From Anisakis pegreffii (lineage: Eukaryota; Nematoda; Chromadorea; Rhabditida; Anisakidae), in assembly GCA_035041965.1 (NCBI GenBank), contig JAPYMA010003010.1, positions 148,707-212,706 of the forward strand: a DNA stretch of 64,000 nucleotides, in the 5' to 3' direction. Every line of letters starts with the position of its first letter. The stretch's first letter is position 1. The notes under the pieces were generated by a model that ran no database searches, was not told the DNA's origin, and worked only from the letters and a program-made list of their open reading frames with translations. The translations under genes and the position numbers were made by a program. Shown here in pieces: positions 12,218 to 25,900 of this stretch.

Positions 12218-12241
12218 AACTGGTCACCTTCTCCGTAAAAA

Positions 12242-15200
12242 ATGCCGCTTTCAACCTCGACAATTAATTTAGCAACTCGTTTTTCACTTCGTTTTGCCAA
12301 GGTGTGTTGATTCATTTTTGCCAGATATTCCGATTCATATGCAATTTTGTGTCATTCGAAAGTGTTTGTTTGCGATCCTTTTCCAATGGTTTCCTCTAAT
12401 CAACCACAGTCAATGTGTCACAATTCTTGAGTGGTTATGTGCCTGAATTTGGCTAATGTCACCATGAAATTTGACTATTTTTGATTGTTTTCAGAATTTC
12501 CGTCTATGTTCGTGTCGGCAGATTTCAACTGCTTTCGACAAATCAACTGATTTGAAAGAGGTTCACATTGAGAGCTCTTCTTGATTCATTTGGATATTCT
12601 TAACGTTGTGCGGATTTTTTTTGTTGAAAGTTTCGGAAATAAACAACAAATAATCTATCAACAAATGTTACGAGCTCAGATTTGGAGTAATTATTCATTC
12701 TTAATTTGTCTCTTTTAGGTACTATCCAAGAAAATTCCAGCGCATAACAAACGGGTGTTCGAATTCAAGAAACAGTATGGCGCAACCGAGATTCAAAACA
12801 TCACCGTTGATATGGTGTATGGTGGAATGAGATCGATCAAGGTGATTGATTGATTGATTGATGCTGTGAAAACTCGAGTTTTGTTTTGGTGACGAGTGTG
12901 TTCAACAGAGGATTCGGAGAAAGATTCTGTGGGGTGCAAACTGAGATTGCCTCAAATTCTTTGGTTGAAAGAATGCTTGTTTTGAATTCAGGGAATGGTA
13001 TGTGAAACATCAGTGCTTGATCCAGGTGAGGGGATCCGTTTCCGAGGCTATTCAATCCCGGAATGCCGGAAACTGCTGCCACGAGCGCATCCAGACGGTG
13101 AACCGTTACCCGAGGGTATTTTTTGGTTGCTTTGCACGGGCGATATCCCGACCCGGGAGCAAACCACTGCGATCAGGTGCGTAGCACCTTTGTTCGTGTG
13201 ATTATCATTACCAATAAAGTTTAATTATTTTTTGTGATACTATTCTTCCTATTAGAGTAACTCTCATCTTTATATTATAAATTTCTGTTGTCAATCGCAA
13301 TCCTCATCTGTCCACTATTGCCAGCGGATTGAACGGAATCGTCACTTATTCAAGCAAAATCGCTAGCTGCCTATCAAAGCTGCTGATGCTCCCACCGTAT
13401 TGTTTGACCAGAATCACCTAAATCGTCCAATCCGTCTCAACTTTTTGTGATAAGTAAAGGGAAAGAATCTTTGTTGCTTTCGAGACAATAAGAGATTTGC
13501 AGTGAAGAGTGGGCAAGTCGTGCCAGTTTGCCTGATCACGTAGTAGAGATGTTGAATGCTCTACCGTCAAGCATTCATCCGATGTCACAGTTCGTTGCCG
13601 GAATTGCGGCCTTAAGTAATGAGAGCCTCTTTGCGAAGGTTTGGTTTGTCTTTTTTTTTTAAAATTTTGTTTCAGCAGTTTCATATTTTCGCGAACTCTG
13701 AATGAATATTCGCTAATAACTCATTGACGTGTTTGTTTGTTTTTCAATCGAACTTCTATGATAGTAACTTTAATATGTATGAATTTGCAGTAAAAGTTTT
13801 TTGAATTTCCATATGGGTTCTGATTGTGAGGAAGGTCACATATCGACAAGTTATTGTATGGAATTTAAGTGAAGTTATGTTGACAACGAAGAATTGTTTT
13901 AGGCATACCGTCGTGGTATCCATAAGAGTACCTATTGGGAATTTATTTATGAGGATTCAATGAATCTCATAGCAAAACTACCGACGTTGGCAGCTGTTAT
14001 TTATAGGAATCTATACCGAGAAGGTTCATTCTGAATATGACTGTTGAGCAATTTATTTCCTAAAGTATATTTCTGTATTGGTATGAAACCGAGGAAGATG
14101 TTCAACACTGTTCTGTTAGCGTTGAGCTTTTATTTACTGTATGAACTATGCATTGTCTAGCAATGATTTTGTGCATTCTCTGAAAATTACCTTCCTTGCG
14201 AACGAACAATATGGCGGATAATTTTCGTGGTTTACAGTTATGGAAGACTTGTTTTGTCACGGATATATTATGTGGAATGATGTTAAAATAGGAAAGGATG
14301 TTAAAAACAACTACAGTAATGATTTATAGTAATAGGAAGATAAAATGCTAAAGAATTGAAACAATTCACTATAACACTATCGAATTTGTTTGAAAAATTC
14401 ACTTCAGGAGATCCGATTGCCTCGATCGATCCCACAAAGGATTGGTCAGCAAATTTCGCCACAATGTTAGGCTACGATGATCCATCGTTCGCCGATTTGA
14501 TGCGTTTATATTTGACGATACACTGTGATCACGAGGGTGGTAACGTTTCGGCGCACACTTGTCATCTGGTCGGATCGGCGCTTTCCGATCCGTTCTTGTC
14601 GTTCTCGGCTGCTATGGCTGGCTTAGCAGGACCGTTGCATGGTCTAGCCAATCAGGAGGTGCTGCTACGCGATTCGCATTCTTCAGTTATTTGTTCGGAA
14701 TTGAGCACAAATTCTGTGGAAAATTTTGATATCATATAAGCAGTTTGATGTGTGAAGATTGTTTAGTTTAGACATGAGTTGTAATGCGCATCGTTCAGGT
14801 GCTGTTGTTCCTGTCAAAAATCCGTAAGGATTTGGGATCGAAGTACACACACAAAGATCTTCGCAATTGGCTTTGGGATCATTTGTTCAATGGACAGGGA
14901 ATGATTTCTCATTGTTGTTATTGTTATCATTGCAATAGGTATTCAGCGAGTAAGGATGTCTATCTCTCAGGCATGCCATATGTGGATAACTTGCGATTTA
15001 TCGCATTCTATAACTCACTTATAATTTTAATATCGTCTGTTCAGTCGAGTGTTTAAATGAGAGTTTGACAAATGTTAATGCAAACATTATAAATAATAAT
15101 ATTCATAATAATAACGAAGTTGTTTAGGTAATTCCTGGATATGGTCATGCTGTTTTGCGTATCACTGATCCACGATACGATTGTCAACGAGAGTTTGCGT

Positions 15201-15697
15201 TGAAGCATCTACCTGACGACGAAATGTTCAAATTGGTTGAAGCACTCTATAAAGTTACTCCTGATATTCTCATTGAACACGGAAAGGTGGACACACTGAA
15301 CTTCTTCATTTCATTCAATAATTGATATCAGTATAATATCAACTGTTTTCATTATAATAATAGGTGAAATTGTAATGTAGTAAACAACTTGTAGTGATGA
15401 TAACAGCTTGTTAGTAATGATATTAGCGGCATATTAACAGCAGTAATAATCTCATGTTTGTAGGCGCAGAATCCTTGGCCCAATGTAGACGCACATTCAG
15501 GTGTTCTACTGCAACACTATGGTATGACCGAGATGAGCTTCTACACCGTACTGTTCGGTGTTTCACGATCACTTGGATGTTTATCACAGATGATATGGTC
15601 TCGTGCTATGGGCTTGCCGATAGAGCGTCCGAAGTCTCACTCAACCGAAGGCTTTATTGAGCTGGCACAACGTTTGTCGGCTGGTGCCAACAATTAG
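12242..15697 (+). CDS. cts-1: citrate synthase, mitochondrial
   Basis: The ten exons are 12242-12301, 12495-12560, 12719-12841, 12992-13176, 13503-13638, 13903-14023, 14408-14658, 14799-14897, 15128-15286 and 15464-15697, giving 477 aa in consistent phase. The enzyme condenses acetyl-CoA with oxaloacetate, the entry step of the TCA cycle. Exons 1-2 encode a Ser/Thr/Arg-rich mitochondrial presequence (starts [14 protein letters not shown]), then [13 protein letters not shown] starts the mature enzyme. Signature segments visible are [22 protein letters not shown], the active-site block with [11 protein letters not shown] (citrate-binding His), [10 protein letters not shown] (catalytic His), PGYGHAVLR, and near the end the [11 protein letters not shown] and [20 protein letters not shown] block read here as [16 protein letters not shown]. 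Length and order fit nematode and vertebrate enzymes. The exon 8 donor reads CAG/GGAATG rather than GT. Confidence 0.96.
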
Positions 15698-17235
15698 TCT
15701 ACAAATTCTAAAAATTCTTCTTCTGAGATCGCAGATTTTCAAGTTTTCAATTTGATTGCAGTTCTTTTTTTTTTTGGTATATCTCTCGGATAATGCGTCG
15801 AATGTGAACAGTTGAGGTTGCGGCATTTACTTGATTCATTTGATTCGCTCGGATTTGTTCGCTTTTTATGTTGTTCGAGATAGTTTGAGAAGTTGATCAG
15901 TTGATTGCATTTTTGAAGTGTTATTTGTTCAGTTCACTCGAATCGAACTGTTTTTGGGTATAACTCTGATAAATGAGTATATTTGTTTGCGTTTTATAAC
16001 CGACTGTTCACATGTTTATCTTATTGAGTGTTTTAGTTCGATTGCAATTTGCAATTTCAACTTTTTTACGTTTTAATTTTTCATTGTAAAGATGATTATT
16101 CCTTATAACAAGTTTTGATAATGGCATCCATATGGCATCTATAGAGGTTGTTTTATTGTTGAAAGCACGTTGTATTTTGATCAGATTTTGGCTTTGATTT
16201 TATCACTTCAAATATCTATCATTATCACTGTTATCTTTGAATGCTATCATTATGGTTATGGATTTCTTAAATGTGATATTTATTTTTGCTTGAAGTTTCT
16301 GGTGATACAGAGAGGTTATGCGGGAATGTTTTCGGTTGAATTGAAGATTGTCTTAATCGAATTCTATTGTCATTAGGATATGATTCGTAGTCAGGTGTGT
16401 ATTTTATGATATTGCGTATGGAAAGTTAAGTGCCACTTCATGAATATTATCAACATCATAAACGATATTTTTGTCTACTCATGCGGTCGTCTTATTCTTT
16501 TTATGATTTTTAATTTTATCCTTAATATCATTACTTTTATTATTGTTATTATTACAATAAATGTTACTATTATTGTTGTTTTTGTTGTTAGTATCTTTAT
16601 TAAGGTAACTCTCGTTATTAAGTCATAGCAAGTTATTATTATTATATAATCAGTGTTGTTATCATCATCTCGTTACAAATTCTGTGAGAACAATTGTGTG
16701 TTTGCTAAGTTGGAAATCCTTTCAAACGCTGGATTTTTTTCCGGTTCGAGTCAAATTGAAACTTCTGAATTCCAGGTTCGTGCCAAAAAGAATGCCCGTC
16801 CAACTAGGATCAAATCAGTGGAATATCAGATCGTGTAAATTAGTCCTAAATATTGAGTATATCGATGTGATATCAGCAAATTGAACAAGCCACGAAAGTT
16901 ACATGGTCATTTATTAAGAAAGATATGTGATAAAATCACAATGAAACACCTCAACTGGGAATAATAATAATAATGTAATTCATATAAGTATATTGGATAT
17001 CTTTTCGGCATTGCAGTAAGATGTTAACGGTAACATACAATGCAATCAGAATAATAAAAGAAATAATGACCAATAACGATAATAAAAATAATGATACAAG
17101 CAATTGAGTACAAAAATAAACATCCTATTTATATAAGTTTCGACTAATATCAATCGAATTAGATTGGAATGACATCGGAAGTTATCTCTCTTATCATCAC
17201 AATTATCACTGTAGCCAACACCATAATCAATCTCG
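15698..17235. other. intergenic, AT-rich; convergent 3' ends
   Basis: This stretch separates the plus-strand citrate synthase from the minus-strand cysteine peptidase. It contains long ATT/ATG-rich low-complexity sequence (about 16440-16640) whose apparent ORFs are Ile/Val/Asn simple-sequence artefacts. A minus-strand AATAAA at about 16910 may be the peptidase poly(A) signal. Confidence 0.4.
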
Positions 17236-20200
17236 TCAGGCAAGCACACCAACAGGTTCGTCTTCGATACCACACGAATTAATGCCACGTGCAAAATACA
17301 CATAACCATTTTCAATTCCATAATTCTAAAGTATTGAAACACACCAAATGAATGATTTTAACAACAACAATTATCCAAGGAATATGGGAATAGCACCCCA
17401 TCTATGCTCATATGATCGTGCAATTACTCCTTTAATAAGATTACCCTGAACAAGGATCTAGGTGTTAAGGTCATTCAATCAGCTCGATACCTACATATAC
17501 TGAAGGCTCAAAGCCCGTCCGCAGCTTACTGACTGTTATTTTTGAACTATTCACATTGAATTCGGATACTCTTCAATGAATTCTTATTCTTTACAGATGT
17601 GTTCTAAACGCTCTCAACACAGTTTCATGTTAAATACGTTCTCTTGGTGTCATTTCATGAATACTTTCAATGCTAAACAAATTGGTGTTCACGTAAAATT
17701 CTCATTCTCGAGCGCACACTCTCTTGTTGCTATACTGTTACTGTTGATTCATTGATCAACACTGCATCAAATCAAATGTGTTATGTGAATCGTTTAAGCA
17801 TTATTGCAACTTTTAATAGCAATATTATTGCGTCTCCTAACAATCGAATGTAATTTCAATGGACAGTTTGCAGAGTTTAAAACATTTTCTGCAGAGTTTT
17901 TTCAAATATCTGGAAGAACGTTAAATGAGTGATTGAAACAAATTCAGTATTCAAAAGAACTGAGGATGTACTCCAAAGTTACATGATGATAAGTTGAGTG
18001 TGAGCATGTTCGAGGACGAAAAATTAAACAAGTAATGACATATAAGGACGGGGCATCTGCATATTCGCTTGATGTAGTCGTAGTAAGTTTAAATTGATAA
18101 TTGATTGTGAGTAAATTAATAAATGAAAGGATAACAGAGAGTATTTGCTTAGGTTTCTCAGATTACTCACCTACTTCAGATGACATCAAGGCTATTAAGC
18201 ATCTTGAAGAACAGGTCTACTTTTGGATAGATTCTTCTGGTAGAAACTTAAGCATTTATGTGTGTCTAGGTTTGTGATCAAGGTAATATGGTGGCGATTG
18301 TGCGAAAACGACAAACCTGTCCCCAGCTATTCTTAACAATCCAGTACTTTTCGTTTGTCTCTTTCCAAGTTCCATAGCCAACAATATTCAACGCATGCGT
18401 ACCAATAATTTTATTCTCGCACTCCCATTTCTTCGGCGTATACACACCACCTTTGTAAGCCTTCATATCACCGGTCACATTGATCCCTGAAATGATTACA
18501 ATTTATTGCTTCATCACTGACTCAACTTTTGATCTTATCTTATCGAATTGAATTGAATTGAATCAAATTCTTCGGCATTACTGCAAAAATGCTACAGCGA
18601 GATTTTAAAATCAGAGGATAATACTAGTGATAATAATAATTTTCTGATTAAGGAGTTGATTAAACAAATTAGATTAGATTATAATCATTTTTACAATTAT
18701 AACTGATAAATGAAGTGTAATACATGATGATATTGAATAAAGAATCATAATAATGCGCAGTGAATAATCAAATTAAAGTTTCAGCTAATGATTTGCAAAT
18801 GCAATCAGAATCGTTAAACGTGATAGCAAAACAAAATGATACTAATTTTAAACCGAAAAAAAAGAACATACCGACATTGACAGGACCATAGTGAATAAGC
18901 CAGTCGATAATGGAAGCTTCATCTTGATGCAAGAAAACAGCTGACTTGATATATGCTTTCGTACCATGCAGAGCGCACTGATCCTGTCGATGTGCTACAT
19001 ATGGATAATCGTACTCCGTAACCAATCCTTCATCGTATACATACCTGAACACATCGACTATCAATACAGAAATCTCGTAATGGCTCTTAATAGCAAACCT
19101 CTTTCAAGAATCCAAAATCGAATGCAATTGTTCACAATATGAAATCATATAAATGAAGAAGCTGACTGGGTAATGGGGGGTTAACTGACTGGGTAATACT
19201 ATGTTCTTAGATATCTTCTTAAAATTTCAAAAATTTTAATTCTAATACCTCCTTAATCTCCATATCTCTTTTCTTAGAATTTCAATACCTCCTCAGTCTC
19301 AATACCTCCTTTTTAAAAGCTGAATGACAATTCTAGATCGTTTTTTTTGATAATACATTGAACGCAGATAATCTCAAATGAATTTCATTGTTTTTCGACG
19401 TCTAATCATCGCTCTCATCACTTTTATGCATTAAAAGCGTTTTCTCGCTTCATTCTCTCATTCTTTCCATTGAACGTTCAATTCAACTTCAAATTCTTTA
19501 CATTCATACTGTGTATCGAGTGTGTTGTTGATAAATTCATTATCAACAATCTATCAGATAGACCGCATTAGTAATGGTCAGCTCAAAAGACTTTCCGACA
19601 ATAATGCAGTATGACTGCACATAATTTTGACACGAATAATGGACGATTAATAAACAAGTACATCGCTAATTAAGCTTATCGCCAAGTTTTACGATTATTG
19701 TTGAATGATTTTCGATCAGGAAAAGCGAACTCAACTCAAAATGTTTCCTTGATTAGTGATCTAACACTGGCTAAGCTGCTGTAAAAATTATTACACTCGG
19801 AGACGGCAAAGTTCAACGAGTTGTAATCGAAAGACGATGAAACATAAATAATCGCTGGTTGATTGGATAGATTAAACGAAATGACTAGGTAGAATTAATG
19901 AATATCATATGAATCGAGGTTGGACAGTATCATTCGCTCTCATTGAGAATATAATGTGATTTCAATACGAAAACTGGGTTGAACAGAATGAACTGAGACC
20001 TCAAAGCTTTATCCACATCGCCTCCATCACACGCGTTATTATCAAGATTACAGTCGAGCAACTGTTGTTCTGAGAGATTGCGTAACTCGCCCGTCCCGAT
20101 CGCATAAGCCGATTCAACCGTACCAACAGTTGCAAATGCCCAACATGAACCGCATTTAACTGAAAACAAATGAAATGAAAACCATTTCAACGATCGAGAA

Positions 20201-22943
20201 CTATTTATATGATAGTCCGTTTGATTGCAACAACATCATCAAAACCCTTGAATAGTTTCAGAAATGATGTGTTTTCTTTTGAAAAATTGCAGAGACGCGC
20301 TAGAAATGAGCATTAAGAAGTTCTGCGTGTTTGAAAGAATTATATCGGGCTACGGTTCAACAGGCTGGGAATCAGCGTGGTCCTAGTGATCTGCAAATGA
20401 AAATTTTTTGATAATGTGAACGCTTTGTGTGGATGAAACATCGTTGAAGTGCTAAAAAGGCGAATGCTCGTCTTTGAAAGAGAGAAATTCTAAAACTTAA
20501 ACAGGACGGACAAATGAAGTTTGTTTGATGCTTCAAAATGCTTGCATACATTGCGATTTAACAGGTGTTACAACTTTATATGGACGCCAGTCGAAATGCT
20601 CAGGTATTTCCTCGTGCACATCCCATTTGGTCAGTTTTCGTTGATCGATTGACGATGAAATGAATGTGGCACGTTCACGCATATTTTTGAATGATCCAAC
20701 AGGAAGCAAAATCTGAAGTGAAGCTCAATTTTCAATCGGAACAAATCGTTTTCGACAGTGTCGTAAAAAGGCGCTCACAATTGAAACAGTAACAACGATA
20801 ATGATGAAGAAACCTATGAATAAAAGTTCCTAAATTGCGTTTGAGAAAATAATCAGTATAACAGCCCAAAGAGATTTTCTTCGTTGAAGTAGACTATTTC
20901 AATTTGCCAGAATCACCATTCAAGCGAGAATCTGTTTGGGAAACAACCATGGGAATGCATAGGAATATGCTCGCAAAAAACCTCAGAAGCGATTCAGATC
21001 CACGAGCACGTCTCACGGGTATCGATCCTAGCGACTGGTGGAAAGGTTTTGGGATCAGGGGATTAGCAATCGATTCATTTGCTCGACCTTCGAAAGCTTT
21101 TAACTTTGCTTTATTCTGTCAAGTAGTGTAATCAGCTCACAGCCTAACCAATAATATCGAATGAAATTACCCGTCGAAACTCCTCATCACTCCAATCAGT
21201 GAATTCATTTTCACCATAAAATGTACTGTACTGATGAGTGAACTGATTCATGTGGTCGATTATGATCATATTTTGAACATAGTTTTGGAAATGTCGCATA
21301 AATTCGTCGTTATTCGCATAAACCTTACCGTATCTACAATGCATCTTCTTATTTGTCATCGAAAATAGATATAACTTAATTTATCACATCTTATTTGAAG
21401 GATATTTTCCATTCGAACAGTTTATGGAATGCTTCAATGATCTTACTAGTTAGTCAATTCGTGATCTATGATGTTTTAGAAATAGAATATAGCTCAACTT
21501 TCAATGATTCGATATACGAATGCATATATAATTTCTTGTGGGGATATCCCTTATTCAAAAGTAATTCACCTTCAGTAGACATTTTTTGGAATTTTCTTTA
21601 AGGATTATAAGAGATCACTTGAGATGATCACTCATCATTCTGTGTTAGAGCAATTAACTATTGCTTACAACAATCGATCACTGTTCAACATACGGTGGCA
21701 GATCAGACAGAATCTCTTTCGAAAGTGCAAAGATATTTTGTGCTAACATACAACAACCAAAATGAGCTCAGTTTCTGAACATGTACATGACTGCATGAAA
21801 GCATATTTTGTTTCTTAGGTACTAATTAGGATAACTTAATCTCAACACTAATAAGGAACGTATCAAATTAGCCACAAATGAGCAACGCTCCAACAGGCTT
21901 TTGGAGATCTCTGCAAGATCATTTGTGAATTCTTTTTAGAATCTATTTAATCAAGTGAGTTTATTTTGAAATCGCCTAAGTTGTAGTGCAACGTTTCATA
22001 AGCTATCACTTTCAATCTGACAAGTACTGTTAGTATATTCATTCGGTTCCGATTATATCCGATGAAAGATGTTGTTTCGAAAGTCTCATTTGAAAACGTC
22101 CAATGTGATTGAGTGTGAACTGTCACCACTTCAGTGGCTGTTTGTCGAGTAGCGCCTGATGGGTAAACATTCAAAACAACTAACTTCTTCACAAATCGAT
22201 TGAACTGATCCAGAAACCGCGGGGCTGATTCAAAGCTCTGAAATGTATACAAGTGTCATTTCCATAAAATAGGGACATAGCAAAATTTCATGCATCAATG
22301 CACTAGTGCTGCATTCGAAGGCAACTGCTGTTGCTCTTCGAACAGTTACGCGTAATTTGTTGATGATGACTTCAGAGGCCAACCGTTTGCGGCTGTATCA
22401 TTGCATCGGCCGGTTGATAATTGATGACGAAATATAGAATGATTCCGCTTTGTACTAAAACCAACAACAACATCAACGCCAAACCAATTTTTCCGAACAG
22501 TGCACACCTAGAAAATTTTCATTGAAACTAGAATTTAGAACAGTTTATTTATTAGAATAATTTGCTTACTATTAGAATACTTACTAATACCAACGGGAAA
22601 TCTCATCAACCTCAGCGATCGCTATGAATGCGAGGATTACACATGATCAACAGATCAACAGTCTTCAACTTAAATATACATTTGAAATGCGGAATTTTTC
22701 GCGAGTTTGCCGTTTAGATTAACTCTCATTTTTTAAAGACTTTTGCACGAGTCTGAAAAAATCTTTTCGTAATGAACGGATTCTGAGATACAAAACTGTA
22801 AGAAGTGATACTCAATAAGCGGTCGTTCACTTTTTTTTCGTTGGTCTTGCGAAACCGTCTAACAATTCTTCGAAATCAGTCGCATTATCTTTCACAACGA
22901 TCAGTTTCACCTTTCCTGATGAAACGCGATTGAGCGAAGCCAT
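17236..22943 (-). CDS. papain-like (C1A) cysteine peptidase with N-terminal signal anchor
   Basis: The nine exons on the minus strand are 22943-22831, 22507-22384, 22237-22185, 21333-21171, 20712-20550, 20159-20000, 19044-18872, 18486-18317 and 17325-17236. All phases agree and give 402 aa. Residues 1-44 form a basic cytoplasmic tail ending PTKKKCALFGK. Residues 45-66 form one hydrophobic helix and no signal cleavage site follows, so a type II membrane protein is inferred. An I29 inhibitory propeptide follows ([20 protein letters not shown], and GENEFTD matching the GxNxFxD motif). The mature domain starts near [16 protein letters not shown]. It holds the oxyanion Gln, catalytic Cys211 (CGSCWAF), His347 ([10 protein letters not shown]) and Asn369 (KNSWG), and ends [14 protein letters not shown]. 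The triad is complete, so an active enzyme is expected. The cathepsin L/F-like subgroup is likely; the exact orthologue is not assigned. Confidence 0.93.
17590..17760 (-). repeat. dispersed repeat family A, minus copy
   Basis: The reverse complement contains CAACAAGAGAGTGTG, GAATGAGAATTTTA and ATGAAATGACACCAAGAGAA, all colinear with the copy at 33350-33460. It lies just downstream (genomic left) in the last intron of the cysteine peptidase. Confidence 0.65.
19395..19530 (-). repeat. dispersed repeat family A, minus copy
   Basis: The reverse complement reads GAAAGAATGAGAGAATGAAG, CGAGAAAACGCTTTTAATGC and AAAGTGATGAGAGCGATGA, matching the core of the copies at 33440-33510 and 36400-36460. It lies in an intron of the cysteine peptidase. 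Confidence 0.7.
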
Positions 22944-22954
22944 TTTTACAGTTG

Positions 22955-22958
22955 TCCT
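22955..22958 (-). promoter_or_regulatory. possible trans-splice acceptor of the cysteine peptidase
   Basis: On the minus strand CACAACAG lies 13 bases before the initiator ATG at 22943. The pyrimidine tract is weak. Confidence 0.3.
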
Positions 22959-25900
22959 GTTGTGATTACCGAAAAAACAAACGGAACTGCCATTAAAATA
23001 GCAATAATAACACTTGATAACTTTAGCATTCATACCAGCAATAATAATAGCAATATTTTTGTATTGTTAGTTGGTTTCCTAGCCATGATAGGCCATAAGC
23101 ACTGCAGAATGTTCGGTCGAATTAGTGTTTTCAATTCCCAAAAGTGTGCAAATAAAATAAACTGGAACCTGTACGTAGACAGCAGCTTTTCGGCACAACT
23201 TGAATTAAGTTGCGATCACAGACAAACCACTGCAGCTATCACAATCGGCGTTGTCTACTAAAACAAGACTATTTTAAGACGAGCATCATTCGCAGTTTCA
23301 ATGAGACAACGAATAAGAACCTCATCGCTATTTACAAACAGCTTGGCTTATGGCTAATTTCGGTTTTGACAACTGCACGTTTACAGTGAACCATTTTCAT
23401 GAACTGATGACGTTCAACTGCGAAATTAAACGGAATCAAAACCGGAATCAAACCAATCGAATATGCCAAATGTCATTGTAGACAGTATTAATGGAATAGG
23501 CAAACCAGTGTAATCACTATAATGAGTATTTTCTCAAGCTCAGTGCTGTCATGTTTTCTGTGAGTATTTCCACGCAATCAGCATGTTATCAATCCTTGAT
23601 AGGCATGAATTCATACCACACTCTCACTGATATGCACTACCGTTATCATGCGATTGATTTTTTGATGAACTGTGTTGCTTGATAGTGGTCAGTGTTCATC
23701 CATCACATATATATTGCATCACTGAAGTTACAATGAGGAACATTTCTGTCTCATCTATTAAGAAATCCATCTTCGCTAGAGACGAATGAATTTCAAGTTA
23801 AACATTATCAGCTGAAAACATACCCTAATGTGCTTTATTACGAGATAGATAATTTCTTCGATCGCATTCAATCGAGGTTTAACTGGGCCGCTTCAAAATC
23901 GTAACCACACATATGGCCTGAGGTGAACCGTATAGCTTTGTGAGAAACATTATGAATCGTGGATTTCCTGCACAACGCAGAGAGTTTGCTATGGCAGTAA
24001 TTGGATAAGTGCTTGGTGAGCAGTATGATGCAAAATCAGAAAATTACACGAATCTTTGTAACCATGCAAGATTAGCCAAAAAAACGCACATTTTCTCTTA
24101 TATTCAGAATGATATCTTTCTATTGGATTTAACAGGGAACACAGTGGGTTGCTATGAAAGTATGAGCGTGTAGGAGCAAGCCTGAAGCATTGCATGTAGT
24201 CTGTAGAAACACACAATGAATCATGGTATCTTTGCAATATCGAGTGCATTCACTCAATTACTAGTATGCTACTCAAATCATACTATCGAAATTGTAATTA
24301 TACATTGATAGGGTGATGTTAGTAAGTTTGTCTTCCATACTGCATTAATATCAAACCTGGAATTGCTATCTCCTAACATCTGAGTCTGATATTGACGGAA
24401 ATCTGAAAAGCAGTGCTGAAAACGCATAAAATTGTGCTGATAATGAAATTTGCTGATAACAAAATTTGTAAATATCGTGACTTGTATTGATTCTCATTTC
24501 AGAATTTGAAACTTAAAACTGATTACCTTAAATATAACTATTGGATTGGATTCTCGATGAAGCGTACATTACTATCACTATCTACAGTCAGTCGTACTTT
24601 CTAGTGTTTGTCAAACATCATCATTCATTGTTATTCAAAGCACACATGAGATTTAGATTTCTCATTGACATTGTTTTATATTTGGATGTGATTCTTTATT
24701 TCACCCGTGATTATTCATTATATATGGGGTGATGCTTGTTTTTTTTTTGTTATCTTTTGATAGAGATCTGCGATTCCTTTTCTGGGATGTTAATTGTGCA
24801 AATTGTGATGATTTATTCAGAAATTTTAAATTGGTCGAAAATATTGCTGTGCTCACAATCGGATTATTTGTTGAACGCTGTGATCTGAAGGCTTTGATTA
24901 TAAGCTGAAGTTGATTATCAGATGTTGATCAGTGGGGCTGACGAACGACAAGCACTAATCTACAAAATTTTTCTGCTTCCAAGGTACATTTCATCACAGA
25001 CTTCATATGCTGATTCAGGTAATTTCTCTACTAACGAACTCGCGATCAGAGAATATTGCGTTCGATTGATTGTTTTCAATATATTTTGGCGAAACGTCAC
25101 ATCTCTCATAATGAACGACGTCTTATGCGACGTCATTTTTATGGGAAAATATTAATTGACATAGCGAGAATCATATGATTTGGTCATTTTTTCTCTGTTG
25201 CATGCGCTTTATAATCGATTCCGTTGATGAATGGATTGTCAGTCGTGCGAATATTTTGAATATAATCAATTTTTGACGTAATCCAAAACTCTGCCCGACA
25301 TCAAAGCGTATTCATGAACAAGACGTGTCGTGTCGACTTAATATGAGTCGTTTTGTGAAGTAGCGTTCGGTTTTTAAACGGTTTGTTGCCTATCGTTGAG
25401 ATATTTTTGCGAGCTTCTCGGAAACTAATAATAGCTGAAGTATTGTCGAGTCTTTTATCAAATCATACTTCGATAAAAGTTTGAAGATACGAGACAAAGT
25501 GATTCTTTCGTCGAATTTACTTTCTCTATTGAAAGAAAATTATCATTTCATGATAATTTTGCGTTCGAGTTCACTGTTTGCTAAGCTGCTTTCAAAAACT
25601 GGAGGCCAGGCATCATGGCTTCATTCAGAGTTCTTGAAGAATTTGCTTATGTTCAGATTCATCACCTCGTAACGAAAGGATCGGAAAAATTTCAAAACGA
25701 TTACGGAGATTCATGAATTCTGAGCTTAAGTTATTGCAATTCCGATTTGAGAGCTGGAACTTTTCAAGAATCTAGATGAATACTTTGTCAATAAAATAAG
25801 CCAAACATTAGGTCTCTATTTAGTGCTCTGGAAAGATTTGGGTTTTTCTTCCCGGCTAGTGAAACGGTTAGAAAGTTTGCTCGATATTTTAAGGTGATCA

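Noticed and set aside
12843..12862. GATT tetranucleotide run (also at 43748-43772)
   Set aside because: Short simple-sequence repeats of this kind are common in AT-rich nematode introns and carry no further structure here.
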